From Jiangella rhizosphaerae (lineage in GTDB: Bacteria; Actinomycetota; Actinomycetes; Jiangellales; Jiangellaceae): a stretch of 35,722 nt of DNA. The position numbers and the translations under genes were made by a program. Positions 8,068 to 16,922 of the stretch are shown piece by piece. How positions within the stretch are numbered: position 1 is the first letter of the stretch; every line of letters begins with the position of its first letter. The stretch is taken from NCBI RefSeq assembly GCF_003579925.1, contig NZ_QUAL01000037.1, positions 32,026-67,747 on the forward strand. Reading direction: 5' to 3'. The notes beneath the pieces are model-generated. The model made no database searches, had not been told where the DNA came from, and saw only the letters and a program-made list of their open reading frames with translations.

Positions 8068-9042
8068 GTGTTATTCGGTGTCATGCGACGTATTGGATAC
8101 GTCATACCGCTGCTGATCGGCGTCATCACGTTCACGTTCGTCCTGGTGTCTCTCGCACCGGGCGACATCGTGACGGCGACGATCGGCGACTACCCGGCCT
8201 CGGAGGAGTACCTCGCCGAGCGACGCGCGGAGCTCGGGCTCGACCAGCCGCTGATCGTCCAGTACGTCAACTACGTCCTGAGCGCCCTGCAGGGCGACCT
8301 CGGCTACTCCTTCGCCAACCGCCAGGAGGTCCTGCCGCTGGTGGTCAACCACCTGGGCGCCACGATGATCCTGGTGGTCGCGGCCACGGTCCTGTCGATC
8401 ACGATCGGCCTGCCGCTGGGCCTGTGGGCGGCCACGACGCGCCGCCGCGCGGTGGACAACGCCCTCAACCTCTCCACGCTCGTCGCCTTCAGCATCCCGG
8501 CGTTCTGGCTCGCGCTGATGGCGGTGCTGGTCTTCGCCATCAACCTCGCCCTGCTGCCGGCGCACGGCATGACGACGATCGGGTTCGTCGGCACCCCGAT
8601 CCAGCGCTTCGGCGACCTGCTGTCGCACCTGATCCTGCCGGCGGCCGTGCTGGCGGTGCCCGAGACGGCGCTGATGATCCGGATGACCCGGGCCAGCGCC
8701 AACGAGGTCCTGAACTCCGGCTACGTCCTCACCGCGGTGTCGAAGGGCCTGGCCCGCGGGCGGATCATCCGCCGGCACGTCGTCCGGAACTCCCTGCTCC
8801 CGGTCGCCACCGTCATGGGCTACACGTTCGGCACCATGGTCGGCGGCTCGGTGCTGGTCGAGAAGATCTTCGGCTGGCCCGGCATGGGCAGCCTGCTCTA
8901 CGACTCGGTGCAGCGTCGCGACACGTCGGTGGTGCTCGGCGTCGTCGTGGTCGTGGCCGTCGTGACGCTCGTGGTGAACGTGGTGACCGACGTCGTGTAC
9001 GGGGTCATCGACCCGAAGGTGCGGGAGGCGACGGCCCTGTGA
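8068..9042 (+). CDS. ABC importer permease, DppB/OppB type (system 1)
   Basis: This is a 324-residue integral membrane protein with the usual six segments. The first is IGYVIPLLIGVITFTFVLVS near the N-terminus, followed by the periplasmic-side region typical of DppB (PASEEYLAERRAELGLDQPL). The cytoplasmic ATPase-contact motif is KGLARGRIIRRHVVRNSLLP, and GWPGMGSLLYDSV ends the family signature. I chose GTG at 8068 because a GGGG run lies eight bases upstream and the N-terminus then matches the family; TTG 8062 and ATG 8083 are alternatives. It is the first gene of a nine-gene operon ending at 18196, and the next start overlaps its stop. It should move peptides or similar small substrates. Confidence 0.92.
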   Translation: MLFGVMRRIGYVIPLLIGVITFTFVLVSLAPGDIVTATIGDYPASEEYLAERRAELGLDQPLIVQYVNYVLSALQGDLGYSFANRQEVLPLVVNHLGATMILVVAATVLSITIGLPLGLWAATTRRRAVDNALNLSTLVAFSIPAFWLALMAVLVFAINLALLPAHGMTTIGFVGTPIQRFGDLLSHLILPAAVLAVPETALMIRMTRASANEVLNSGYVLTAVSKGLARGRIIRRHVVRNSLLPVATVMGYTFGTMVGGSVLVEKIFGWPGMGSLLYDSVQRRDTSVVLGVVVVVAVVTLVVNVVTDVVYGVIDPKVREATAL

Positions 9043-9905
9043 GCGACATCGTCATCGACCCCACGACGCCGAAGGCCTCGCGCCTGCAGCGCCTGCGGCT
9101 GGGCCGCGGACCGACGACCGTCGCCGCGATCGCGATCGTGGTGCTGTTCGCGCTGGTCGCCCTGCTGGCCCCGCTCATCGCGCCGTACGACCCGTTCGCG
9201 GTGTCGCCGCGGATCCTCGAGGGGCCGTCGGCTGACCACCTGCTCGGCACCGACGACACCGGCAAGGACATCCTGTCGCAGCTGATCTACGGCGCCCGGG
9301 TGTCCCTGCTGATCGGCCTCGCGGCCGGTCTCGGCTCGCTGGTCCTGGGCATCGTGGTCGGCGGCATCGCCGGCTACGTCGGCGGCGCCGTCGACAACGT
9401 CCTCATGCGCATCGCGGAGATCTTCCAGATCATGCCGGCGATGCTGATCGCCCTGGTGATCGTCGCCGTGATCGGCCGCAACACCACCCTGATCGCCGCC
9501 GCGGTCATCATCGCGCTGTGGCCGCAGTCGGCGCGCATCGTGCGCAGCCAGTTCCTCGCGCTGCGGCGCGCGGAGTTCGTCGACGCGGCCCGGATCTCCG
9601 GCACGCCGGCCTGGCGCATCATCGCGCTGGAGATCTTCCCGGTCGCCTTCGCGCCGGCCGCGGTGCAGGCGGCGCTCGACATCGGCCGCGGCATGCTGCT
9701 CGAGGCGGGCCTGAGCTTCCTCGGCCTCGGCGACCCGTCGACGTCGAGCTGGGGCGGCGTGCTGCGGCGGGCGCAGCCGTTCCTCACCGACGCCTGGTGG
9801 TTCAGCGTGCCGGCCGGCGTGTGCATCGCGCTGATGGTGCTGTCGTTCAACCTCATCGGAGACGCCATGGGACGCCGCGGAACCCAGGGGCGGAGGGCAC
9901 TGTGA
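9039..9905 (+). CDS. ABC importer permease, DppC/OppC type (system 1)
   Basis: This is a 288-residue partner permease. The N-terminal membrane segment (about residues 27-49) is followed by HLLGTDDTGKDILSQLIYGA, the hallmark of DppC proteins, and then further membrane segments. The ATPase-contact loop is RAEFVDAARISGTPAWRIIA, and GLSFLGLGDPSTSSWG is conserved near the end. The GTG start overlaps the stop of the previous gene (GTGA), and its own stop overlaps the next start, so the two membrane subunits and the ATPases are translationally linked. Confidence 0.93.
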   Translation: MSDIVIDPTTPKASRLQRLRLGRGPTTVAAIAIVVLFALVALLAPLIAPYDPFAVSPRILEGPSADHLLGTDDTGKDILSQLIYGARVSLLIGLAAGLGSLVLGIVVGGIAGYVGGAVDNVLMRIAEIFQIMPAMLIALVIVAVIGRNTTLIAAAVIIALWPQSARIVRSQFLALRRAEFVDAARISGTPAWRIIALEIFPVAFAPAAVQAALDIGRGMLLEAGLSFLGLGDPSTSSWGGVLRRAQPFLTDAWWFSVPAGVCIALMVLSFNLIGDAMGRRGTQGRRAL

Positions 9906-10756
9906 CCACACCGGCGCAGCAGCGCGAACAGCGAGCGCTCGAGGTGAGCGACCTCGACGTCTCGATCCACCCGTTCGGCGGGACGCGCATCCACCCGGTC
10001 CGGCACGCCTTCATCGACGTCCGCCGTGGCGAGGTGGTCGGGCTCGTGGGCGAGTCGGGGTCGGGCAAGACGATGCTGTCGCGCGGCATCGCGGGCCTCC
10101 TCGCGCCCGGTCTGCAGCCGCGGGTCGGCGGGCGGATCGTCGTCAACGGGTCCGACCTCTCCGGGGCGGGCGAGACCCGCCGCCGCGAGGCACTGCGTAC
10201 CGAGCTGTCCTACGTCTTCCAGGACCCCAACGCCCACCTCAACCCCACGATGCGCATCGGCCGGCAGGTCGCCGAGGCGATCCGTCCCGGCGGCCGCACG
10301 GTCGAGGAACTGCTCGACGCCGTCGGACTGCCCGCCACCGAGGAGTTCGCGCGGCTCTATCCGCACCAGCTCAGCGGCGGGATGAAGCAGCGGATCATCA
10401 TCGCGTGCGCGCTGGCCAAGCGGCCGGCGCTGGTCATCGCCGACGAGCCGACGACGGCGCTGGACGTCACCATCCAGGACCAGGTGCTGCGGCTGCTGCG
10501 GTCGCTGGCCGACCAGGAGCACGTCGGCATCCTGCTGGTCTCGCACGACCTCGCCGCGATCGGCCAGTTCTGCGAGCGGGTCTTCGTGATGTTCGACGGC
10601 GAGATCGTCGAGAGCGGGCCGACCGAGGACGTCCTCTGGCGGCCGCGGCACGAGTACACGCGGTCGCTGATGGCGGCGATGCGCGAGATCTACGACGTCG
10701 CGGCCGCGGCGCCGGCAGGCACGTCCACCGTCCCCGAGCCGGTGAGGGAGTCATGA
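9902..10756 (+). CDS. ABC importer ATPase, DppD/OppD type (system 1)
   Basis: This 284-residue ATPase has Walker A GESGSGKT, Q-loop in YVFQDPNAHLNP, signature LSGGMKQR, Walker B ALVIADEP and H-loop SHDLAAI. It is shorter than many DppD proteins (around 320 residues). It lacks the Cys-rich oligopeptide C-terminal extension, which the second importer's ATPase at 25301-26299 does have. The GTG start overlaps the permease stop. With the next gene it should form a heterodimeric motor on the membrane. Confidence 0.92.
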   Translation: MTTPAQQREQRALEVSDLDVSIHPFGGTRIHPVRHAFIDVRRGEVVGLVGESGSGKTMLSRGIAGLLAPGLQPRVGGRIVVNGSDLSGAGETRRREALRTELSYVFQDPNAHLNPTMRIGRQVAEAIRPGGRTVEELLDAVGLPATEEFARLYPHQLSGGMKQRIIIACALAKRPALVIADEPTTALDVTIQDQVLRLLRSLADQEHVGILLVSHDLAAIGQFCERVFVMFDGEIVESGPTEDVLWRPRHEYTRSLMAAMREIYDVAAAAPAGTSTVPEPVRES

Positions 10757-11607
10757 GCGTAGTGAGCCGGCAGGACGCCGCGGACGCCGCGACCGGAGCG
10801 CGCGACGCCGGCGGTGGTGACGCGCTGCGGCTGTCCGACATCCACATGACGTTCCGCTCGCGCGGCCGGCGCCGCCGCGAGGTGGTCGCCGTCGACGGCG
10901 TCAGCGTGTCCGTCGGCCGCGGCGAGATCGTCGGGCTGGTGGGCGAGAGCGGCAGCGGCAAGAGCACGCTCGGCCGCGTCATGGCCGGGCTCCAGGTGCC
11001 CGACAGCGGCACGGTGACCATCGACGGCACGGCGTATCAGGGCCGGCGGGGGATCACCCCGGGCTTCCACGGCGCGGTCCAGATGGTGTTCCAGAGCCCC
11101 GCGGCGTCGCTGAACCCCAAGATGACGATCCGCTCGATCCTCGGCTACGCCGCGCGGCGGGCCGGGGTGCCGCGCGACGGCGTCGGGTCGGCGGTCTCGG
11201 CCGCCCTCGAGGAGGTCGGCGTGACCCCGCCGGACCGGTTCCTGGGCCGCTTCCCGCACGAGCTCAGCGGCGGACAGCAGCAGCGGGTCGCGCTCGCCCG
11301 GGCGCTGCTGCACCGTCCGGCCTACCTGGTCGCCGACGAGCCGACGTCGGCCCTCGACGTCTCGGTCCGGGTCCAGATCATCAAGCTGATCCGCGAGATC
11401 CAGGCCCACCACCGCATGGGGATCCTCTTCATCACCCATGACCTGTCGGTGGTGCGGGCCCTCGCACAACGCGCGCTCGTGATGTACCGCGGCGACATCG
11501 TCGAAGAGGGAGACATCGACGACGTCTTCGCCCGGCCCCAGCACGAGTACACCCGCAGACTGCTCGGTTCCACTCCGCAGCTGGTGCCTCCGCAGGATGC
11601 GGCGTGA
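10753..11607 (+). CDS. ABC importer ATPase, DppF/OppF type (system 1)
   Basis: This is a 284-residue second ATPase, with Walker A GESGSGKS, Q-loop MVFQSPAASLNP, signature LSGGQQQR, Walker B AYLVADEP, D-loop SALD and H-loop THDLSVV. About 24 polar, low-complexity residues precede the ATPase fold. The ATG overlaps the stop of the DppD-type gene. It pairs with that protein to power the permeases at 8068-9905. Confidence 0.92.
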   Translation: MSVVSRQDAADAATGARDAGGGDALRLSDIHMTFRSRGRRRREVVAVDGVSVSVGRGEIVGLVGESGSGKSTLGRVMAGLQVPDSGTVTIDGTAYQGRRGITPGFHGAVQMVFQSPAASLNPKMTIRSILGYAARRAGVPRDGVGSAVSAALEEVGVTPPDRFLGRFPHELSGGQQQRVALARALLHRPAYLVADEPTSALDVSVRVQIIKLIREIQAHHRMGILFITHDLSVVRALAQRALVMYRGDIVEEGDIDDVFARPQHEYTRRLLGSTPQLVPPQDAA

Positions 11608-11639
11608 GGCACCGGAACCGCCGATACGAAGGAGCGATC

Positions 11640-13247
11640 GTGGTCAGAACTGTCAGGACATGGGTGGTGGCGCTGGTCGCCGGCGCCGCTCTGCTCATGG
11701 CCGGCTGCGGCGGCACCGCCGGCGGCGCCGGGGGTCAGGGCGGCAACACCGACGACACCTTCGTCGTCGGCATGAGCGCCGAGCCGCCGCACCTCATGCG
11801 GCTGTTCCTCGGCGACGTCCAGGTGGGCCTGGTCGGCCTGGCGATGGAGGAGTCGCTGGTCACCGTCGACCGCGAGCGCGAGGTCCAGCCGCAGCTCGCG
11901 GAGTCGTGGGAGCAGCTCGACGACGTCACCTACCGCTTCCACCTCCGGCAGGGCGTCACCTGGCACGACGGCGAGCCGTTCACCGCCGACGACGTCGTGT
12001 TCACCTTCCAGAACGGCCTGGGCGTCAACGCCGGCACGGCGGCGCTGAAGGAGATGGTGGCCTCGGCGGCCGCCGTCGACGAGCACACCGTCGACGTCGT
12101 GCTGAACTCGCCGACCGGCGCCTTCCTCGCGATGCTCAACCCGATGTCGTTCTCCATCCTGCCGCAGCACGTCTACGAGGGCACGGAGCTGGAGACCAAC
12201 CCGGCCAACCGCGCGCCCGTCGGCACCGGCCCGTTCAAGTTCGAGTCGTGGGAGAACGGGCGGATCACGCTGGCCCGCAACGACGACTACTGGGGCGACA
12301 CACCCGGCTTCGCCAAGGTGGTCTTCACGGTCATCGGCGACGCGACGGCCCGCGCGCTCGCGTTGAAGAGCGGCGACATCGACTACATCAACTCCTACGA
12401 CGTGCCGTACGAGGCGATCCTCCAGCTCGAGAACGACGACAACGTCGTGCTCGACACCGGCCGGGCGTCGTACTCGATGAAGATGTTCCCGTTCAACACC
12501 CGCAACGAGATCCTGGCCGACCCCGCGGTGCGCAAGGCGCTGTTCCAGGCGATCGACCGCGACTTCATCTCCGAGAGCGCGTTCGGCGGCTACTTCCCGC
12601 CCGGCCGCTCGCCGCTGCCCGAGGGGCACTGGGCCAACACCGGCGACATCGACTACGACGCCGAGTACCCGTTCGACCCGGAGGCCGCCGAGGCGGCGCT
12701 GGACGCGGCCGGCTACCCCCGTGGCGCCGACGGCACCCGGTTCAGCCTGGTCCACCGGTACGAGGCGAGCGAGCCGGGCGGTGAGAAGGTCGCGGAGGTC
12801 ATCGCCGACAACTGGCGCGCGATCGGCGTCGAGACCACGGTGCTGCAGGACGACGCGGAGGTGTTCCGGGAGGAGGTCTTCGCCAACCACAACTTCGACA
12901 CCTACACGATCAACATCGCCTCCGGTGCCGACCCGGCGATCGGCCTCTACCGCCGCTACACCTGCGACAACGACCAGAACGCGGTGTTCGGCAACGCGAC
13001 CGGGTACTGCAACAAGGAGCTGGACGACCTCTTCATCGCGGCCAACTCGGCCAACGAGCGCGAGGAGCGCGTCCCGCTCTACACCCAGGCACAGCGCATC
13101 GTCGCCGACGACCTGCCGACGGCGATCCTCGTCCAGGTCTCCTACACCGAGGCGATCCGTGCCGAGCTCTCCGGCATCGAGGACTTCTTCGCCCTCGGCG
13201 AGGTCGTGCTGCTGGACTGGAGCAAGATCGGGCCAGCGCAGAGCTGA
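11640..13247 (+). CDS. Extracellular solute-binding lipoprotein, family 5 (system 1)
   Basis: This 535-residue protein captures the importer's ligand outside the membrane. I chose GTG at 11640 because GAAGGAG (11628-11634) lies five bases upstream and the result is a clean lipoprotein signal. It has Arg at 3 and 6, a hydrophobic stretch WVVALVAGAALLM, and lipobox Leu-Met-Ala-Gly-Cys23; an in-frame GTG at 11604 would only add 12 polar residues. Family-5 features include ESLVTVDREREVQPQLAESW near residue 65 and TYRFHLRQGVTWHDGEPFTA. Family 5 binds peptides, nickel, opines, glycosides or antibiotics, so the ligand cannot be fixed. The following gene starts on its last base. Confidence 0.92.
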   Translation: MVRTVRTWVVALVAGAALLMAGCGGTAGGAGGQGGNTDDTFVVGMSAEPPHLMRLFLGDVQVGLVGLAMEESLVTVDREREVQPQLAESWEQLDDVTYRFHLRQGVTWHDGEPFTADDVVFTFQNGLGVNAGTAALKEMVASAAAVDEHTVDVVLNSPTGAFLAMLNPMSFSILPQHVYEGTELETNPANRAPVGTGPFKFESWENGRITLARNDDYWGDTPGFAKVVFTVIGDATARALALKSGDIDYINSYDVPYEAILQLENDDNVVLDTGRASYSMKMFPFNTRNEILADPAVRKALFQAIDRDFISESAFGGYFPPGRSPLPEGHWANTGDIDYDAEYPFDPEAAEAALDAAGYPRGADGTRFSLVHRYEASEPGGEKVAEVIADNWRAIGVETTVLQDDAEVFREEVFANHNFDTYTINIASGADPAIGLYRRYTCDNDQNAVFGNATGYCNKELDDLFIAANSANEREERVPLYTQAQRIVADDLPTAILVQVSYTEAIRAELSGIEDFFALGEVVLLDWSKIGPAQS

Positions 13248-14905
13248 TGACACCGACGTATCCGCACGGTGTCGTCGGCCGCAAGGCTCCGGCGAGTGCT
13301 GCGTCGGCGATGGTGTCGACGCAGCACCCGCTGGTGACCGACGCGGCGCTGGCGGTGCTGCGCGACGGCGGGCACGCCGCCGACGCGCTGGTCGCCGCGT
13401 GCATGGTGCAGGCGACGGTGTCGCAGGAGCTCACGAACCACGCCGGCACCGTGACCGCGCTGCTGTACGACAGCCGCACCGGCCGGGTCCGGCAGCTCAA
13501 CAGCCCGGGCTGGGTGATTCCCGGGCTGGCGCCGTTCCGGCCGGTGCCGGTGGAGCCGGGGACGTACTCCGCCGTGCCGCCGGGCGCCAATGCCGTCGTG
13601 CCCGGGTTCATGCCGGCCATGAAGCTGCTGCACGAGACCTACGGCGTCCTGCCGTGGGCCCGGCTGGTCGAGCCGGCCCGGCAGCTGGCCGACGAGGGCC
13701 ACGTCGTGACGTCGTTCGAGCACTACGTCATGGCCACCACGCTCGCCTACTTCCAGCACTCGCCGTCCGGCCGCGAGCACTTCACGCCCGCCGGCCGGCT
13801 TCCGCAGGTCGGCGAGCGGTGGCGGCAGCCGGAGCTGGCCCGGACGCTCGCGGGGCTGGCCGAGCACGGCCCGGGCTACTTCGTCGACGGCCCGTGGGCG
13901 CGGGCGTTCGTCGAACGCGGCAACGCCATGGGCTGGCCGGTGACGCTCGCGCACCTGGCCGCGAAGCCGCCGGTGTGGGGCGAGCCGCGCCGGTTCACCC
14001 ACCGCGGGCACGAGATCGTCTCGCTGGCCGCGCCGCAGATCCAGGGTGCGTCGGCGGCGATGGTCCTCGGCGTCCTCGACCGGCTGGGCATCACGGGGGA
14101 GGGCCACTACAACGCCAGTCCCGTCGCGAGCTACCTGCTCGCACACACACTGCGCCGGGCCCGGCTCGACGTCGGCCACCTCAACGACCCCGAGGTGTTC
14201 GACGACCCCAGCGACGTCCTCACCGATCCCGCATACCACGGGCACGTCGCGCGGCTGATCCGCTCGTCCATGCCGCGGACCGACCTCGGCGAGCACGTGC
14301 GGCTCACCACCCGCTCGCCGCACGCGGCGCCGCTGCCGGCCCTGGAGCACGGGACCGACAGCTGCGAGATCAGCATCGTCGACGCGGCCGGCAACTGGGT
14401 GCAGGCGATGACGACGCTCTCCGGCAGCGGCATCCCGGGGGAGGTGGTCGGCGGCGTGCCGATGACCGGGTCGCTCACCGACACCAGCCTCAACGCCCGG
14501 CAGAACATCAGCGGCTGGTACGCGGGCGGCGGGCACGTCCGCACCGTCATGGGCAACACGCTCGTGCTCCGCGACGGGCGGCCGTGGCTGGCGCTCGGCA
14601 CGCCGGGCAAGGTCGAGGCCACGGTGCCGCAGGTGCTGTCGAACGTCCTCGACTTCGGCATGACGCCCGACGGCGCCGAAGCGGCGGCCCTGATGACGCC
14701 GCTCGGCGACGACTACACGCTGCCGATGGAGATGGCGGTGGCGCCCGAGGTGCCGGCGGGCCTGGCCGCGCTGGGCATCCGGGTGCGGCCGCTGGGCCTG
14801 ACCAACTGGCACCTGGGGTCGTTCCAGATGTGCTGGCGGGCCGCCGACGGTTCGCTGCGCGGCGGCGCCGGGGCACGGCGCGAGGGCAAGGCCGCCGGCT
14901 ACTGA
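13247..14905 (+). CDS. Gamma-glutamyltransferase-family protein with atypical active site
   Basis: This is a 552-residue protein that aligns with gamma-glutamyltransferases (Ntn hydrolases that cut themselves into two chains at a nucleophilic Thr). The small-chain start region reads GTDSCEISIVDAAGNWV. Lining up IVD-AAGN with the usual VVD-xxGN puts Ser372 where the nucleophilic Thr should be, with Cys373 and Glu374 where Thr-His or Thr-Tyr are common. The glycine cluster of the large chain is also altered (LTNHAGTVTALLYD). The C-terminal GTPGKVEATVPQVLSNVLDFGM is recognisable. No signal peptide is visible, so it probably acts in the cytoplasm on an imported gamma-glutamyl or other amide. It could be a cephalosporin-acylase-like amidase. 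It is coupled to the binding-protein gene by TGATG. Confidence 0.82.
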   Translation: MTPTYPHGVVGRKAPASAASAMVSTQHPLVTDAALAVLRDGGHAADALVAACMVQATVSQELTNHAGTVTALLYDSRTGRVRQLNSPGWVIPGLAPFRPVPVEPGTYSAVPPGANAVVPGFMPAMKLLHETYGVLPWARLVEPARQLADEGHVVTSFEHYVMATTLAYFQHSPSGREHFTPAGRLPQVGERWRQPELARTLAGLAEHGPGYFVDGPWARAFVERGNAMGWPVTLAHLAAKPPVWGEPRRFTHRGHEIVSLAAPQIQGASAAMVLGVLDRLGITGEGHYNASPVASYLLAHTLRRARLDVGHLNDPEVFDDPSDVLTDPAYHGHVARLIRSSMPRTDLGEHVRLTTRSPHAAPLPALEHGTDSCEISIVDAAGNWVQAMTTLSGSGIPGEVVGGVPMTGSLTDTSLNARQNISGWYAGGGHVRTVMGNTLVLRDGRPWLALGTPGKVEATVPQVLSNVLDFGMTPDGAEAAALMTPLGDDYTLPMEMAVAPEVPAGLAALGIRVRPLGLTNWHLGSFQMCWRAADGSLRGGAGARREGKAAGY

Positions 14906-14945
14906 GCACCGATCACGGACCAGACGAGAGAGAGGTCGCACGTCG

Positions 14946-16922
14946 ATGTCGACGACGAAGGAAGAGCGGTACCGGGAGTACCTGGCGTATCCGGACCGTG
15001 TCGTGGGTGGCGCGGTGGAGCCGCGCTGGGTCGACGGCGGCGTGGCCTTCACGGACAAGGGCGTCCACCATCTCGTCGACACCGTGTCAGGTGGGCGCAC
15101 CGAGGTCGCGGCGCTGCCGGAGAGCATCGAGGTGACCGGACGCCGGCTGCGGTCGGCGTTCAAGATCGGCCGGCCCGCGGTGCACGAGGCGCCGTCGCCG
15201 GACGGCGCGTTCTTCGCCACCGAGTCCGGCGACGACATCGCCCTGCGCTGGGCGATCGACGACCGCCTCAGCCCGCTGACGTCCGACGGCGAGCCGGACT
15301 TCCGCTGGGACGTCAAGGGCGCGGCGTGGTCGCCGGACGGGCTCCGGCTGGCGGCGCGCCGGGTCGACACCCGCCGGATGGACCGGTTCCCCGTCGTGCA
15401 CTGGTTGAAGCCGCGCGAAGAGGTCGAGTTCTTCCCGGCCGGGCGGGTCGGCGGCGCCGTCGAGGACGTCAGCCTGTACGTCGTCCACCGGCTCAGCCGC
15501 GACGTCGTCCGCATCGACAGCGGCCCGGAGCCGGAGCAGGACCTGCGTCCTCTGGGCTGGAGCACGGACGCGGGGGAGCTCTACTACCTCAAGACCAACC
15601 GGTACAAGAAGCCGTTCGTGCTGATGGCGGCCGACCCGAGAACCGGGGCGTCGCGCGTCGTCCACGAGGAGCGGGCGGCCACGTGGGTCTCGTTCTGGGA
15701 GAAGGGCCTGGCCTGCGTCCTGCTGCCGAGCCGCACCGCTCACCTGTGGCTCACCGAGCGCGACGGATGGGCGCACCTGTACCTGCACGACATGAACGGT
15801 CAGCTGATCAACCGGGTCACCGGTGGCGAGTGGGCGGTGACGAGGGTCGTCGCCGTCGACGAGCGGGCCGGCTGGGTGTACGTCGAGGCCCACTCGGACC
15901 CGAAGCGTCCCTATGACACCCACATCGGCCGGGCCCGCCTGGACGGCACCCGGTTCGAGCAGCTCACCGAGGAGCCGGGCACCCACCACGCGATCATGTC
16001 GCCCGACCTGCGGGTGTTCGTCGACAACCACTCCAGCATGAGCCGGCCGCCGGCGTCGGACCTGCGGTCGGCCGACGGCACGCCGATCTGCCGGCTGGCC
16101 GAGGCCGAGGTCGACACGACGCCCGGGATGGACTGGACGCCGCCGGAGGAGTTCACCGTGCTGGCCGCCGACGGCGAGACGACGCTGCACGGCCACCTGT
16201 ACTTCCCGTCGGACTTCGACCCGGAGCGGACCTATCCGCTGATCGAGTCGATCTACGCCGGGCCGAACAGCGCGTTCGTCCCGACCCACATGCTCGACGC
16301 CAACGCGGTGCAGTCGCGGGCGCTGGCCGAGCTGGGCTTCGTCGTCATGATGGTCGACGGCCGCGGCACGCCGGAGCGGTCGAAGGCCTTCCACGACGTC
16401 GCGTACGGCAACTTCGCCGACAACGTGATCGCCGACCACGTCGCGGCGATCCGCCAGCTCGGCGCGGAGCGGCCGTACCTCGACCTCACCCGGGTCGGCG
16501 TGTACGGACGCTCGTACGGCGGCTACTTCACCGCCCGCGCGCTGCTCGAGGCGCCCGACGTCTATCACGTGGGCGTCGCGGTGAACGGGGTGTACGAGAT
16601 GCGCGAGGGCAACGGGCCCGGGCCCATCGAGTGCGTGATGGGCCCGCTGGAGGAGAACGTCGCCGGGTACGACGCGCTGTCGCTGTACCCGATGGTCCCG
16701 CGGCTGCGGGGCAAGCTGCTGATCGTCCACGGCACGTCGGACGTCAACGTCCCGTTCGCCGCGTCGCTGATGTTCGCCGAGCAGCTGACCCTGGCCGGCA
16801 AGCCGTTCGACTTCCTCCCGGTGAACGAGCAGCCGCACCACTTCACCGGCGTGAAGGGCACCTACCTGGCGATGGCGAAGGGCCGCTACTTCTGCGAGCA
16901 CCTCGGCGTGGACGCCCTGTGA
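14946..16922 (+). CDS. S9-family (prolyl oligopeptidase/DPP-like) serine peptidase
   Basis: This 658-residue protein has an N-terminal beta-propeller (about residues 20-400) and a C-terminal alpha/beta-hydrolase domain. The catalytic set is intact: Ser523 in GRSYGGY, Asp599 in HGTSDVNVPF, and His631 or His632 in NEQPHHF. In the propeller, repeats such as GAAWSPDGLRLAARR are typical of dipeptidyl-peptidase IV-like enzymes. No signal peptide is visible, so it is probably cytoplasmic. Such enzymes cut short peptides, often next to proline, or act as acylaminoacyl peptidases. Being last but one in an importer operon, it probably processes the imported compound. The next gene overlaps its stop by four bases. 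Confidence 0.9.
   Translation: MSTTKEERYREYLAYPDRVVGGAVEPRWVDGGVAFTDKGVHHLVDTVSGGRTEVAALPESIEVTGRRLRSAFKIGRPAVHEAPSPDGAFFATESGDDIALRWAIDDRLSPLTSDGEPDFRWDVKGAAWSPDGLRLAARRVDTRRMDRFPVVHWLKPREEVEFFPAGRVGGAVEDVSLYVVHRLSRDVVRIDSGPEPEQDLRPLGWSTDAGELYYLKTNRYKKPFVLMAADPRTGASRVVHEERAATWVSFWEKGLACVLLPSRTAHLWLTERDGWAHLYLHDMNGQLINRVTGGEWAVTRVVAVDERAGWVYVEAHSDPKRPYDTHIGRARLDGTRFEQLTEEPGTHHAIMSPDLRVFVDNHSSMSRPPASDLRSADGTPICRLAEAEVDTTPGMDWTPPEEFTVLAADGETTLHGHLYFPSDFDPERTYPLIESIYAGPNSAFVPTHMLDANAVQSRALAELGFVVMMVDGRGTPERSKAFHDVAYGNFADNVIADHVAAIRQLGAERPYLDLTRVGVYGRSYGGYFTARALLEAPDVYHVGVAVNGVYEMREGNGPGPIECVMGPLEENVAGYDALSLYPMVPRLRGKLLIVHGTSDVNVPFAASLMFAEQLTLAGKPFDFLPVNEQPHHFTGVKGTYLAMAKGRYFCEHLGVDAL

Noticed and set aside
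11322-13253. 643-codon - strand frame opposite the system 1 binding protein
   Set aside because: Low-complexity Val/Asp/Arg/Gly composition, antisense to an evident family-5 lipoprotein gene.
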